Assembly (NCBI RefSeq): GCF_963576615.1
Contig: NC_088709.1
Span: 16,815,264 to 16,879,263, forward strand
DNA length: 64,000 nt
Reading direction: 5' to 3'
Source: Watersipora subatra
Taxonomy: Eukaryota; Bryozoa; Gymnolaemata; Cheilostomatida; Watersiporidae
How positions within the stretch are numbered: position 1 is the stretch's first letter; the number at the start of each line of letters is the position of its first letter. The notes below the pieces were generated by a model. It searched no databases. It saw nothing but the letters and a program-made list of their open reading frames with translations, and had not been told where the DNA came from. Below are positions 43,601 to 55,600 of this stretch, one piece after another. Position numbers and translations under genes: made by a program.

Positions 43601-46600
43601 CTAAGGTGCACCAAGAGTCGTTTGATAAGGTCAAAAGCCTAATGGGAAATGCTGATACACTAGCATACTATGATAAGGATGCCCCTACTACTGTGGTTGC
43701 GGATGCTAGCCCTGTGGGTTTGGGTTGTGTTCTGTATCAGAGTCAAGGTGGTGTTGCTCGAGTTGTCGCGTATGGTCATAGACGTCTATCGGATGTTGAA
43801 TCCCGATACTCCCAAATAGAGAGGGAAGCTCTTGGTTTGATGTTTGCCTGTGAGCATTTTAAGATGTACCTGTTAGGCACCAAGTTCAGGCTAATAACAG
43901 ATCATAAGCCGTTAGTAAGCATCTTTAGAAAGCCTACGTCGAAAACTACTCCGAGGTTAGAGTGGATAAGTTTGCGACTTCAGAGTTTTGATTTTACTTT
44001 GGAATATAAGCCGGGTTGTCACAATATTGCTGATCCCCTTTCTCGTCTCGGTGTATCGGAAAGTAATGCTTCAGGGCCTCTGAGTGATGATTCATTTATC
44101 TGTTCCGTTGCTCAGATGGCTGTCCCATGCGCCATGAATTGGACGGACATACAGGAAGCTGCCAAGTCCTGTGATGAAACGAAAGCGATAGATTTAGCTA
44201 TCAAATCAGGTGATTGGAGGTTGTGTTCGGCTATTGTCAAGTCCGTAAGAACAGAATTGAGTAGTTGTGAGGGTGTTGTACTTAGAGGTGATCGGATCTT
44301 TGTCCCAAGTAGTCTTCGACAGCAGGTTCTCAGCTTAGCCCATGAGGGACACCAGGGGATAGTTAAGACTAAGCAGAGGCTTCGGCTTAAAGTCTGGTGG
44401 CCCGGAATCGATAAAGATGCGGAGATTTTGTGTCGTCAGTGTATGCCCTGCCAACTTGTGAGCACCAACGGTCCCCCTGTCCCAATCACTCCCACTAAAA
44501 TGCCCGATGGTCCCTGGAAGTTTTGCAGCATAGATATTCTTGGCCCGCTTCCAGATGGTCGTTCTGTCGTTGTGTTGATTGACTATTTTAGTCGGTTGTT
44601 TGAAACTTCGTTTCTGAAGAGCACTAAAGCTGACATCATTGTTTCGTTTCTGGAAAGCATCTTCGCTTTATACGGGTACCCTGAATTGTTGAGGTCTGAT
44701 AACGGTCCCCAGTTTGTGTCCCACGAATTCCAGTCATATCTCAGTCAGTGTGGTATTCAATGGATTTCTACAACCCCCCTTTGGCCTCAAGCGAATGGCG
44801 AGGTCGAACGAGCAAATCGAACTATTCTGAAAGTTCTCAAAATTGCTAAGGCTGAAGTAAAAGACTTGAAGAAAGCCCTAGTAGAGTTTTCAATGGCATA
44901 TAAAGCCACACCACACACCGCTACGGGTGTAACTCCGTTTGCGTTGATGTTTGGTCGTGAAATGCGCACAAAACTACCCATGTTAACTGGTGATCCACCC
45001 AGCACTGTCGATGAAGCCAGAGATCGGGATGCGCAGTACAAAGTAAAGATGAAAGAATATGCAGATAGAAATTCTAAAGAACAGTCAATTGGCAAAGGTG
45101 ATACCGTACTGATGAGACGTGACGTCAAAGGTAAACTTGATATGAATTATAGCCCAGAACCGTATCAAGTAATCGATGTCCAAGGGTCTGACATGGTTTG
45201 TTCCAGCCCTAATGGCCGTGCCATCAGGCGGCATGTGTCTGTAGCTAAGAAGATTGATTCGAATACTCCCCAAACTCCCGTCGAGTTAGTCCCTGAAAAT
45301 ACCACCCCTCAAGTTAGCTCGCGAGAGCGGAAACTCCCATCGAAGTTCAAAGAGTTTGTAATGTCTTAATGAGTCGCTTTGAGTTCCGGTGCTTGGCCTG
45401 TAGTTTAGCTCTTAACAGTTCAAATATATTATACTCATTTATCGAGGATTACTCGTGGTTTGGAATTTTGTATTGTTCGATACATTTATTAGTTTACGTT
45501 TTTATTACGAACTTTTTTATAATAGTCCCGGAGGGATGTTGTGTTTGCTTTGAGATTAACTGCTTTTAATTACTTTGAGATTATGTGTCCTGTTACGCAT
45601 GCGCAGTGAGTTACATGCTGGAGATAAATAATAAACGTGCTTTGCTTAATAACTTTCCTGATTACTTTTAATCTAAGCCATCCAGGCTTATTAGTGACTA
45701 TTAACATTCTATACACATATAATAGCATGTATGATTATTTAACTGCTGAGAAAACAAAATTACACTTTTGCAAAAAACAATAAAATACCTTTAGCGGTTT
45801 TATTGGCGCATATATTGTTATAAAGTGTACTACCTGCATCAGTGTTGTTGTTTGTCAGTAGTGTTGTTGACATAATATCAGAAGGTATCTCGTAGCGATC
45901 TGGCCCTCCGTGCGAATCTGGCAGTACGTTTTTCTGTAGTTTTATGTTAAAGTTAAAGTCGCATGACGATCATGTGATAGGGTACTAATAATAATAGAAC
46001 AAATAATGACGCATAACAAACTAAAATGTTTGATTTATTACCATAATTACATCTTTTTAAATTATATTATAAAATCTAGTGATAAAACTTCTATATTTTT
46101 ATGAATTACTTGGCATATGGTAAAAAAAGGGAAAAATTCCAAGTCAGAGGCAGCCGCAGTGAGGGGATGAAAGAGCCACATGCGGCTCCGGAGCCGCTGG
46201 TTGCTGACCCCTGTTCTAGACGTACATAGAGTGGTATACAAACTCATGAGTTTAATCACTATAGTCTAATCTAGAGTATAATCACTATAGTGATTATCGA
46301 ATGCAATCACCTCCTGGTAAAAATCAACATCAATAATAGTACCAAAATACTATTAACCTTAGTAACTATGAAACAGTAACTAGTAACAATGACTTTAGTG
46401 CATTTTGTGGTTATGATTTGCAAGATAATGTAACATTACAATGTACTACGTGCAGAGTTCTTACCTTCAAGACAGACGTGTAATATAAATGCTGAATCTA
46501 ACTTATATGAATTTAGCTTTCTGGACACATACTAGAAAGAAGTTTTAGTATGTATTTTAGTAAACTTCAAATTTTTAATCAAATTTATCACTTATCTGTC

Positions 46601-49600
46601 AAATGTAAATGTTGTCCTCACCATGCATGCCCGTGATGTACCATTAAAACACTCGTCAGTTACCCATAGTCACCATTCTTTCTATTTCTCGCAACTCTAA
46701 TAACATCCTTCTAGCTCATCGATTCCGGTGATTATACACCAATCTACACATCTCTACCTCATGATATCCTCAGCGAGAAAGAGTCGATCTCTTCCAGTAA
46801 CAAACATGTTGACCAATCAGATGTTGGTAATTTTATCTGCATAGACATTGACGATTTCTTAAGCACAGATGAGATGTTGCCAAAGGCACCTCCATCACCC
46901 AAGGAGGTAGATTCGGCTTTGGATCACAGCTTCTTTTTGCTGTTTGAGAAGCTTATTGATTTTTTTTGGCCTTGACCTTTTATTGACCTTGTTTTATAGT
47001 TTCCGCTTCTGTTTACTGTTATTCCAATTTACACTCGTCAAACTTTTTGCGTTAAGCTATGGTGTTTTAAAAATAACTTCTTCATGTCTGGCAACGTAAG
47101 TCTATACATTCTGCCAGTCTAGGACCAGCATCAAACCTCTTCACAGCTTGTGCCGCTGTCTTCAACTTACCACTTTGTTAACTTTAGTACATCACTTAAT
47201 AACCCTTCTCTGTCATTTCCATCTGCTGCCCAGTATTTTTCGTGAGCGAGCGATTTTTTTACTTTTTCACAAGGTTTCATTACCCGGGTTTGTGTTAATA
47301 TAAATTAATACGGTGACGTAAAACCTTTCAGATCTACAGCTACCTAAACAAGTTTGTCATTGGCCAGGAGCGGGCTAAGAAGGTCATGTCTGTCGCTGTC
47401 TACAACCACTATAAAAGACTCTCCAACAATCTTCCTACAGAGACATCATCTACACCTGCTACAGGTTGTCAGATTAGTGATGCTATCCTTTTTACTACAA
47501 CGTAAAGCGTCTGATTGAACGCCATGGCGCACTATTTTTAACCCTTCTTCGCTAGTGGCGGTCAATTGGAGGTGGCGTTCGAATAGAGGCTGGCGTTGTG
47601 TTTTTCAAATGGCTCTTCAGAATTTTGGGAAGATAAATTTAGCTCTTTTTCATTGAAGCGAATGTCGCATATATTTTGCCATCTTTTTCCGGTGGAGCGA
47701 TGTTAAACCTTTTGGATGCAATAAATCTGCTAACTTAACTCCAACTTGTCAAAGATCTCTAAATAAAATTTGCACTGGGAAGCCAAGATATATCTCTACC
47801 AGTTGTTATCTGTTGCTTGCAATTAATCTTACGATGATATTATAGCCTTTTTGTTGCTTTGCAAGTTGTTAGAGCTTTCAATTTTTTATTTCATTCCAAA
47901 CTTGAAGGCATATTTTTATTTCATATCTATATTTAACAATGTTGAATAAAATATCATTGCACTCACTTACGGTATATGTTTGCTACAGGTTGCGGCCAAA
48001 ACGAGCTTTTTATGTGTAATAGAAGAGGAGTTATGAGCGTTGGTCCATTGTAAGCCGTGTTAAGATAATCGCAAGTGTGCTATTAAGTAATATCCTATAA
48101 ATCTGCAAATATATAAGTTATATAATGATAATCTACCAAATGCTACAAATATATATACAGTCAAACATGGATAACTCGAACTTCAAGGGACCGAGCAAAA
48201 GTGTTCGAATTATCAGAGCATTCAAGTTATCAGAGCACTGTCACAAGTCCATATATTTACTTATTTATTAGTAGATACATGTACATATACAAACTATAAT
48301 ATAAATCAAAAGCACAAATGGCTTGTTTCAAATTAAATGCTTCTAATGTAAAGTTTAAAACGTTTTCATGAAAAAGTATAGAGATTTTTCTATCACTTGA
48401 GATTGGTTTGTTGTTTGAGGTGATGTTATTGCCAGGACGTTTTTCAGATTGACATTGGCAAAACTTGATCGTTGTTGAAATGCTCAAAAGAAAAGACATT
48501 TTTTTTCTTTTGGGGTTTTACCCACGATTAATTTTGCCGTTTTTTCTTGAAGTTTATGCAGATTACCTTACTTTACCTGGGATTCGTTAAGAGCAACACT
48601 CCGAGGCAGTTCAATTAGAAGTTTTACGAGGTTTTACGGTACATTCTATATCACTCACGCTTTTTTAATAGATACTTATTGAATGTACACACGTATTCTG
48701 TGTTTAGGTCAAACGATGAATAGTTTTTTGTAGCTCAGACAACGTATACGTTTAATTACAACATTTTTAAGACGTTTTAAACATTCAACATTCCGACGTT
48801 GATTCAACACGGAATCAACGTCGGAAAACTATTCATCACGGACTAGCCGAGTCACGCACTCAAGGATTTTCGCCACGCACATACAAAACAACATGCGATT
48901 TTTGTTTTGTATGTGCGTGGCGAAAATTCTTGCGCGCGTGACCCGGTTAGCCCGTGCTATTCATCGTATCGCAGTATAAATCAAATTTCACCAACCTTTT
49001 AGAAAAGTCGTTGACAAAAATATTTTGCCGATGGTGGTAATAACGACGCTTATGAATTACGAAAAGATGAAGTTTACCTCTATGGCTTTGAATAAAGTGA
49101 TTTTCTAAAGCGAAACAACCGTTTCGGTAGCTGTTGGGCAAAAAAACAGTTCGAATTAACAGTGTTGAGTTCGAGTTATCTATAGCAATTTATCATTACG
49201 TGGGAACGGACCAAAGGAAATGTTCGAATTAACCATGTGTTCGAGCTATCCGTGGACGAGTTATCCATGTTTGACTGTATATATATTCATGAACAAGTGA
49301 CATAAATGAACCATACTTATATTACATGCAGAAACAAAAATTAACATTTTTAAAACAAAAATATTTGCATCGTTTGCTCGAATAGCTGCGTTCTGACTGT
49401 GGCTTTTGATGGAATGAACGTCTTGTGGTTGTTCAGTACCTTCCATGATGTTTTCTGAACTCAACTGTTCTTCTGAACTGCTGAAATAGTTGATATTAGT
49501 CTTCAAACAATTTTTTGGCAGAGCAAACCTTTTATGCGTTGCATTTAGCACAAATGCAATGCATAAAAGTTCTGCTCGCTAAACTTAACCTTTGTACCAT

Positions 49601-52600
49601 CATAAATGTAAACCGTTTTTATATATTTGTACTTTGAGGTATCAAGACCACGTTAAACAAAAAACTGCTATTAGCCTGAGGCAATTATTAATTATTTTTA
49701 TGGTGTTTCTTTCAAAGTTTTAACGAAAATAAAATGAGAAGCTTTAGAATTAGACACAGAGAATTAATTGTTATTGATGTAAACTATTCATTATTAATAC
49801 GGTTTTTTGGACACTTCTACTGATCGAATAATATTATAGGCTCGTAAAGATAAAATAATGTCAAAGTGGGTGTACAAATGAAGGTGGCGTTCAATTAGAG
49901 TGCCACTCTATTTTTGTCAACCCTTTTCTCACGGTGGCGATCAACTGGAGGTTGCGTTCAAATAGAGGTGGTGTTCAATTAGAGGTTTTATGGTAAATAT
50001 ATCTTCTAACCTGTTATAGCTTATCACACCATTGCTGCTATAATCTCTGTTTTGCTCATTTTAGTGAAGCGTTTGCCCCGAGTACCTTCTCTTCACAATC
50101 CTTTAGGACCTTCTTCTATGGTGAATGATGCTTGGAGCTCCCAAACTAAGGCGACACTATCGCATAGCAGTGATGTACTCGAGACTGACAAATACGAGCT
50201 GGTGCTTGACAAGTCCAACATAATACTCCTTGGTCCAACTGGCTCTGGTAAGATACACTTTATGGTGCTGTTTAATATCATAATAAAGTATGAACAATAA
50301 CTGAAGATGAGAAAGTAGTAGTATATAAGGGAGACGAGAGAGTGGTAGTATATAAGGTAGACGAGAGCGTGGTAGTATGTAAGGTATATGAGAGAGTAGT
50401 AGTATATAAGGTAGATAAGAGAGTAGTAGTATATAAGGTAGATGCAAGAGGTACCAAGGACAGCTATAGCCTAATACTTTGTGTGAACGAAAAGTTTCCC
50501 AAATAATTTGTCTTTGCAGGAGTTGTCTAACCTTCATTGCTACTCAAAATTTTCAACCTTATAGAATTTTTTTGTTTAAATCAAAATAATTTCTAATACA
50601 TACAGTATAGCATAGTGCACAGTACATAGTGTAATGCACGAGTATATATGCTTTATTAGGCTGACTTCTTCTGTATACATATATATACCTATATATAGGC
50701 ACATCGGTTAAACCTGACAATCAGCTACACCGGACTACCCGCCACCCCACACTGTCTGTTTTAACAAGGATCAATTGAATATATGTTAATAGAAACAATA
50801 TGGAAACAATTGTCTCGGATTATCTGAACAAAAACTTCCCATGTGATCAGACCATTATCCACAGGGATGTTTCCTAGACATGAACTGAGCACCAGTGTGA
50901 TAATGTATCAATAAGGCGATATAGCCCTGATCTGGTGACAATAAGTAATTTTTTTATCGCTTTTTAGACAAGAATCCATGTTTCTGTTGATGTTATTAAC
51001 CATAAAACCGGATTGTAAACCATTAATATTATTGGTTAATTTTTTTGAATATGGAGTGTATACATCTTCTGGCAATTTTTAGTTTCCGAAAAAAAACTTC
51101 TTTGCATATGCTTTGCTTTTTAGGGATTCCAGGTTTTACAAGTAATGTGCGCATGCATTTGTGAAACTCAATCATTCAGGTGGAATCCTCAACTAGTAGA
51201 GTCATTATTTGAGTAGATATTTTAACTTGTGATTGATTTATATAACTCTAGGTTTCTCACCGTAATATCATTTGGAACATATATTTGTAATAGGCAAAAC
51301 ATACCTGGCTCAGACACTTGCTCGATGTCTTGACGTGCCTTTTGCCATCTGTGACTGTACGAGTCTCACTCAAGCAGGTTACGTTGGAGAAGATGTTGAG
51401 AGTGTTATTGGCAAGCTGCTCATAGTGAGTATCTCACTAGTTCTTTGTAGCCAGCTTTACTTTATATTCATGGTTTTGGACAAAACCTACACATAACCTG
51501 CACTTGTTTTCTTTATATTATAATATAAGAGCTTGTTGTTGAGAGCCTGAGAGCTACTGTTGCTATTCGTAGCTAAATTCGGTATCGTCATTGGCCATGC
51601 TCGCTTATTAACACAATCAGATATTTTCTTTAGTTTCTCAGACATGCGCGAAAATAATTTGCCTTTGCTTTCAAAAATTATCTTTCCTCTACCAACATTA
51701 TATCTGTGGTTTTATCTTTACTATGGGATATATGGAAAAGCTCCTGATACTAAATTGGTTATGTTTCCAGCATGGGTGGTGGCGAACTTCACCCCACAAT
51801 ATCCTGCTAGTCAGGTTTCTCGTGAGAGTTGTCTTAGGCCTTCATTGCAAACCCCTGAGAAGCGCCTGGACTATAACCTTGGTGAAAAAAAGTCTTATCT
51901 AGATTTTTTTATTATTTATTTATATATATTTATTTTATTATATTATTTGATTATTGTTATATTATTATATGATTTTTTTTATCATATCTATTTTGGAATC
52001 GGTTGGCTGAGTTAAATCTGTTATAGAAGCTCAAGTATTTTTATAACCCTAAATATTGCTCTATTTCTACAATAATGCGACCCACACTTTATGATATCAT
52101 CTGAATTAACCTGTAACTATCTAATGCACTCAACAACCCCAGTACTCTTATCATATATAGTTATAGTAGTAGTTGAACGCTTGGCGTTGCCAAAGTAATA
52201 AAAAAGATGACAGACGGACAAACATCGAGATTTATGTATATAGTATATGATAAGAGTGCTTCCTGTAAGTCATGCCGCTTCTGTCCTGTTAGTTGGGACT
52301 TTCAGCTAAAATAAACTTCCTTCTAAATGAACTTACATCAAATTTTAGAAGATTTTATCAGAAAGTATCAATATTTTTTACCATTTGCGATTGTTTTTGA
52401 TTTTCGGGCTGATACGACTGCCGGGATGTTTCAAGATTAAAATCAACAAAACTTAAATCGCTGTTAAAATGTTCAGAAAGACACTACATGCCAAATGACA
52501 TCACTAGTTGTTATTGTTGCTATAGTTGATATCATTGCGCTCAAGTTGCAGTGTTACGCGTCTCTATTCTGTCAATCTTTTGGCAACTATAGATATCATA

Positions 52601-55600
52601 ATTGCACTTTTGCTTGATCGGTGCATTTTCACCTCGATCAAGTTTTGTTGATTTTAATTCTGAAACATTCTGGCAGTCAGATCACCTCAAACATCAAAAA
52701 AAATTGCAAATGATAGAAAACTACCGAAACTTTCTGATAAAATATACTAAAAACGTTGTGTAAGTTCATCTTCACGCCGATTTCAACTTGATGAGTTTTT
52801 AACTAATTGTTATGGTATTAATATTGATGCTGAATACTCCTACGTTAAAAACAATTATATTTTATAGCTTATTATATGCGATAAGTTTTGTAAGTGCAGT
52901 TATCATTGGCTAAAGTATCATAATTGTTCCAAACTTATGTTAAGGAGGCACTCCATCGTTCATTGTGATGCTTGTTGGTGGCTTCTGTTGGCTTAGTTTC
53001 CTAGTACAACCTCGAGAGACTAGGTGTTACCTAGTGGTCTAGAATGCCTGCAAATAGCAGATAACCTGCAAATAACAGATAACCTGCAAATAGCAGATAA
53101 CCTGCAAATAGTAACAGGAATGGTAGCCTTAAATTTCTCTTTGCAAATGAAGACGTTTCCAGTTGTCGAGGTTTCCTTGCCACTAGGTTTATAAGTGATC
53201 ACAGAGCCATGTAGAGTTAAGCAGAGATCACACTCGATCTTCGAGGAATTACTCACACACCCAGACAGACACATAGACAGACACACACCCGCGCACACAG
53301 ACAGACACACACACACGCGCACACAGACACACACACGCGCGCACAGACACGCACACACACAGACAGATGAACAGACAGACGCCCAGACAGACACGCACAC
53401 AGTGTTAGATGGCCTTGATTCAGATCTTAGGTAGCTGGTGTCAAATTTAATGAAAGTGAAAAATAACTGTTTGGTAGTTACATTCCTAACAATCCTCATA
53501 ATCTGTTGGATATTGTCATTGAGAATACCGCCAGCAACCCTTTACTGGCAGCAGTGCTGAGTTGATCCACAGTTTGCTGTTAACAGGATGCGGACGGAGA
53601 TGTGCAGAGGGCTCAGAGAGGAATTATCTTCCTTGATGAGATAGACAAGATTGGCAGTGTTCCAGGAGTTCATCAGCTGAGAGATGTTGGGGGTGAAGGA
53701 GTGCAGCAGGTACTGTTCACATAAAGTAAACCACGAGACCTACACATGTGACTAGATGAACTTAAATGAATGTGTCAACATCGCCGTTCCCAAGGAACTG
53801 GCGGTTCCTTGGGAACTGGCGGTTCCTTTTCACATTCATCGAAATGTGAAAAGTGATTTTGATGTGATGTCGAACCGTTGATTTATTGGTGTAATGCTAA
53901 GAGAACTGCTGTGTTATCAAGTTTGAAACGCTTTGATGTTGTGCGGATGATTTGGCATGATTTTGCTGGCATGATTTTGCTGCCCATGATTTTGCTGCCA
54001 TGATTTGGCTACCATGATTTGGCATATAGTATTTCATTGCATTCTAGCCTATAACTACTCCCTTACACTGAAGGATGCAGCTAAGAGAGCGTCAATGGGA
54101 GCTATATGGCATCTGTCAAATTAAAAGAAGTATTTGTCATGAAATCAACTTAATCAAGGATGTGCAAAAATATAAAATAAAGAAAAACGTGGCATCTTGA
54201 TAGTAGCTATGTGATTCCAATTTATGTTTTTGAATGTTTACTGTACAATGACACCATGAAGACATCATGCATTTGGATGTGTATTTTCTCTCGCAACGTA
54301 TTACGAAGTATATTACTCATCAACTGTGTTGAATATGATTTGATCTGAACATCTCAGGGCATGCTGAAACTTTTGGAAGGTACAGTAGTCAACGTACCCG
54401 ACAAAAACAGAAGGCTGAGATCGGAGTCTACTCCTGTAGACACAACAAACATTTTGTTTGTTGCCTCTGGTGCTTTTAACGGTCTAGACGCTATCATCAG
54501 CAGACGCAAGAATGAGAAGGTATCTATATATGGGATCTCTAGCTACTTCTTTGTCATGATATGCATTTGAAGTTGTTTCTATTTTCCGAAGTGAATGTAA
54601 GATTGATAAGCTATCATTTCAGTTGCCAGTTACATGTTTAGTATTAGGAGTTATCTTTTTTGTCTGTGTTGAACCTAGCTATAATTTTATTTGCCAATTA
54701 TTTGTTTGATATTTGGAGTTATCTTTCTTTTTTGGGACCAAAAAGATTTTTGAATTGTCATATATTCTATAACTTCTGTTGGGTTTTAAAAGCTATTTAA
54801 CCTGTATGATTACATGTTTCATACTATGTGTATAAAATAATAGCTGGCTATGAATATAGTTTACCATAAAACGTGTGGCTCTTTAACTTGGATACAAGCC
54901 AGAAGCGAGATAATCTATCGATCTGCATAATAAATTCAACTTCTGTCTTTTTCCTCTGAATTCAGTTTTGAATACGTAACAGATTTTTAATGTGAGAGAC
55001 TAAGCTCATGACCCCATTAAACCTCAATTGCTTAGGGGGTTCACTTGTAACCATTTATTTTTAGCGTTATTTTTTATTATCTACATGAACAGCTTGTTGC
55101 ATCGAGACTTACAAACCTAAGTTGATGTTCGGACATGGATACCGCTATTTTATGGGTTAAATCCAGCTACTAATAATGCATTAATCACTTCTTTTGATAA
55201 ACAACAAGTATGCGTTTTCTCATTGCAGTACATTACACCAAATCACTATTGTCTACTTTGGCTGGTTACTTAAATGGTCACCTTCTCTCAGTTTTTAGGT
55301 TTTGGTGCTCCAAGCGCTGCTGAATCAGGTCGAAGAGCGGCAGCTTCATCTGCCAAAACTGTTCAGTATGATGGTGAGGATGTAGCTGAGGACAATAGAG
55401 AAATGGACAGAATTCGTGAAGCGGTAATTGATCTGTCATGATATAGTCTCTGGTATGGCCTGTCATGATATAGTCTCTGGTATGGCCTGTTAGCTGCCGC
55501 ATACCAGTTAACAGTCACTTGCTGTTTTGGTTTCCAGGCAGTGTGATATTTGTCGTATGGTATTCTATCTATAAATTTCAGTGTCTGTCTGTCATCATTC

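Larger units (their letters stand above)
41064..45724 (+). mobile_element. Ty3/gypsy-type LTR retrotransposon (fossil copy)
   Basis: Two direct LTRs of about 187 bp bound the element, with the 5-bp target duplication GCATG on both sides. A primer-binding-like TTGGCGACGAGGAT follows the 5' LTR and a purine-rich GGAGGGA precedes the 3' LTR. Parts in order: gag-like region (about 41.3-41.7 kb), zinc knuckles (about 41.9-42.0), aspartic protease with a DSGA core (about 42.2), reverse transcriptase (about 42.6-43.4), RNase H (about 43.7-44.0) and integrase with HHCC-like and catalytic core regions (about 44.3-45.2). The order RT-RNase H-integrase is Ty3/gypsy. No envelope gene is seen. The LTRs are almost identical, so insertion was recent, but the coding region is broken in about two or three places. 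Confidence 0.92.
40881..46213. mobile_element. hAT-like non-autonomous element, split by an LTR element
   Basis: The terminal inverted repeat CAGGGGTTGGCTACC on the left faces GGTTGCTGACCCCTG on the right. The flanking 8-bp duplication CTCTAGAC / TTCTAGAC matches in seven of eight bases. 8-bp duplications and CAGGGGT-type ends are characteristic of hAT. Without the inserted LTR element it is about 0.7 kb and has no transposase. Confidence 0.8.
39910..46714 (+). other. CLPX intron 2 (about 6.8 kb, transposon-filled)
   Basis: It holds a truncated rolling-circle-like element (40352-40825) and a hAT-like element (40881-46213) that itself contains a gypsy-type LTR element (41064-45724). Confidence 0.8.
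47499..49995. mobile_element. TIR element K (host of nested insertions)
   Basis: Left CGTAAAGCGTCTGATTGAAC resembles the reverse complement of the right end, TACCATAAAACCTCTAATTG. Repeated subterminal motifs GGTGGCG and TTCAATTAGAGG, or their complements, occur at both ends. No transposase; the superfamily is uncertain. Confidence 0.5.
47465..50064 (+). other. CLPX intron 4 (2.6 kb of nested elements)
   Basis: Almost the whole intron is a TIR element (47499-49995) that contains a pogo-like element (48158-49277), which in turn contains a hairpin-rich MITE (48713-48967). Confidence 0.65.
51425..53586 (+). other. CLPX intron 6
   Basis: It holds an AT-rich stretch near 51900-51990, a minimal rolling-circle-like element, the foldback element copy 2, an 18-bp minisatellite near 53040-53110 and a CA/CAGA-rich tract. 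Confidence 0.55.

Noticed and set aside
51560-52015. Open frame of about 150 codons in CLPX intron 6
   Set aside because: No recognisable domain, an AT-rich low-complexity end, and CLPX exons on either side join in phase without it.
53020-53499. Open frames over the CA/CAGA-rich tract
   Set aside because: Low-complexity translation only (CVCVC and THTRT type runs).
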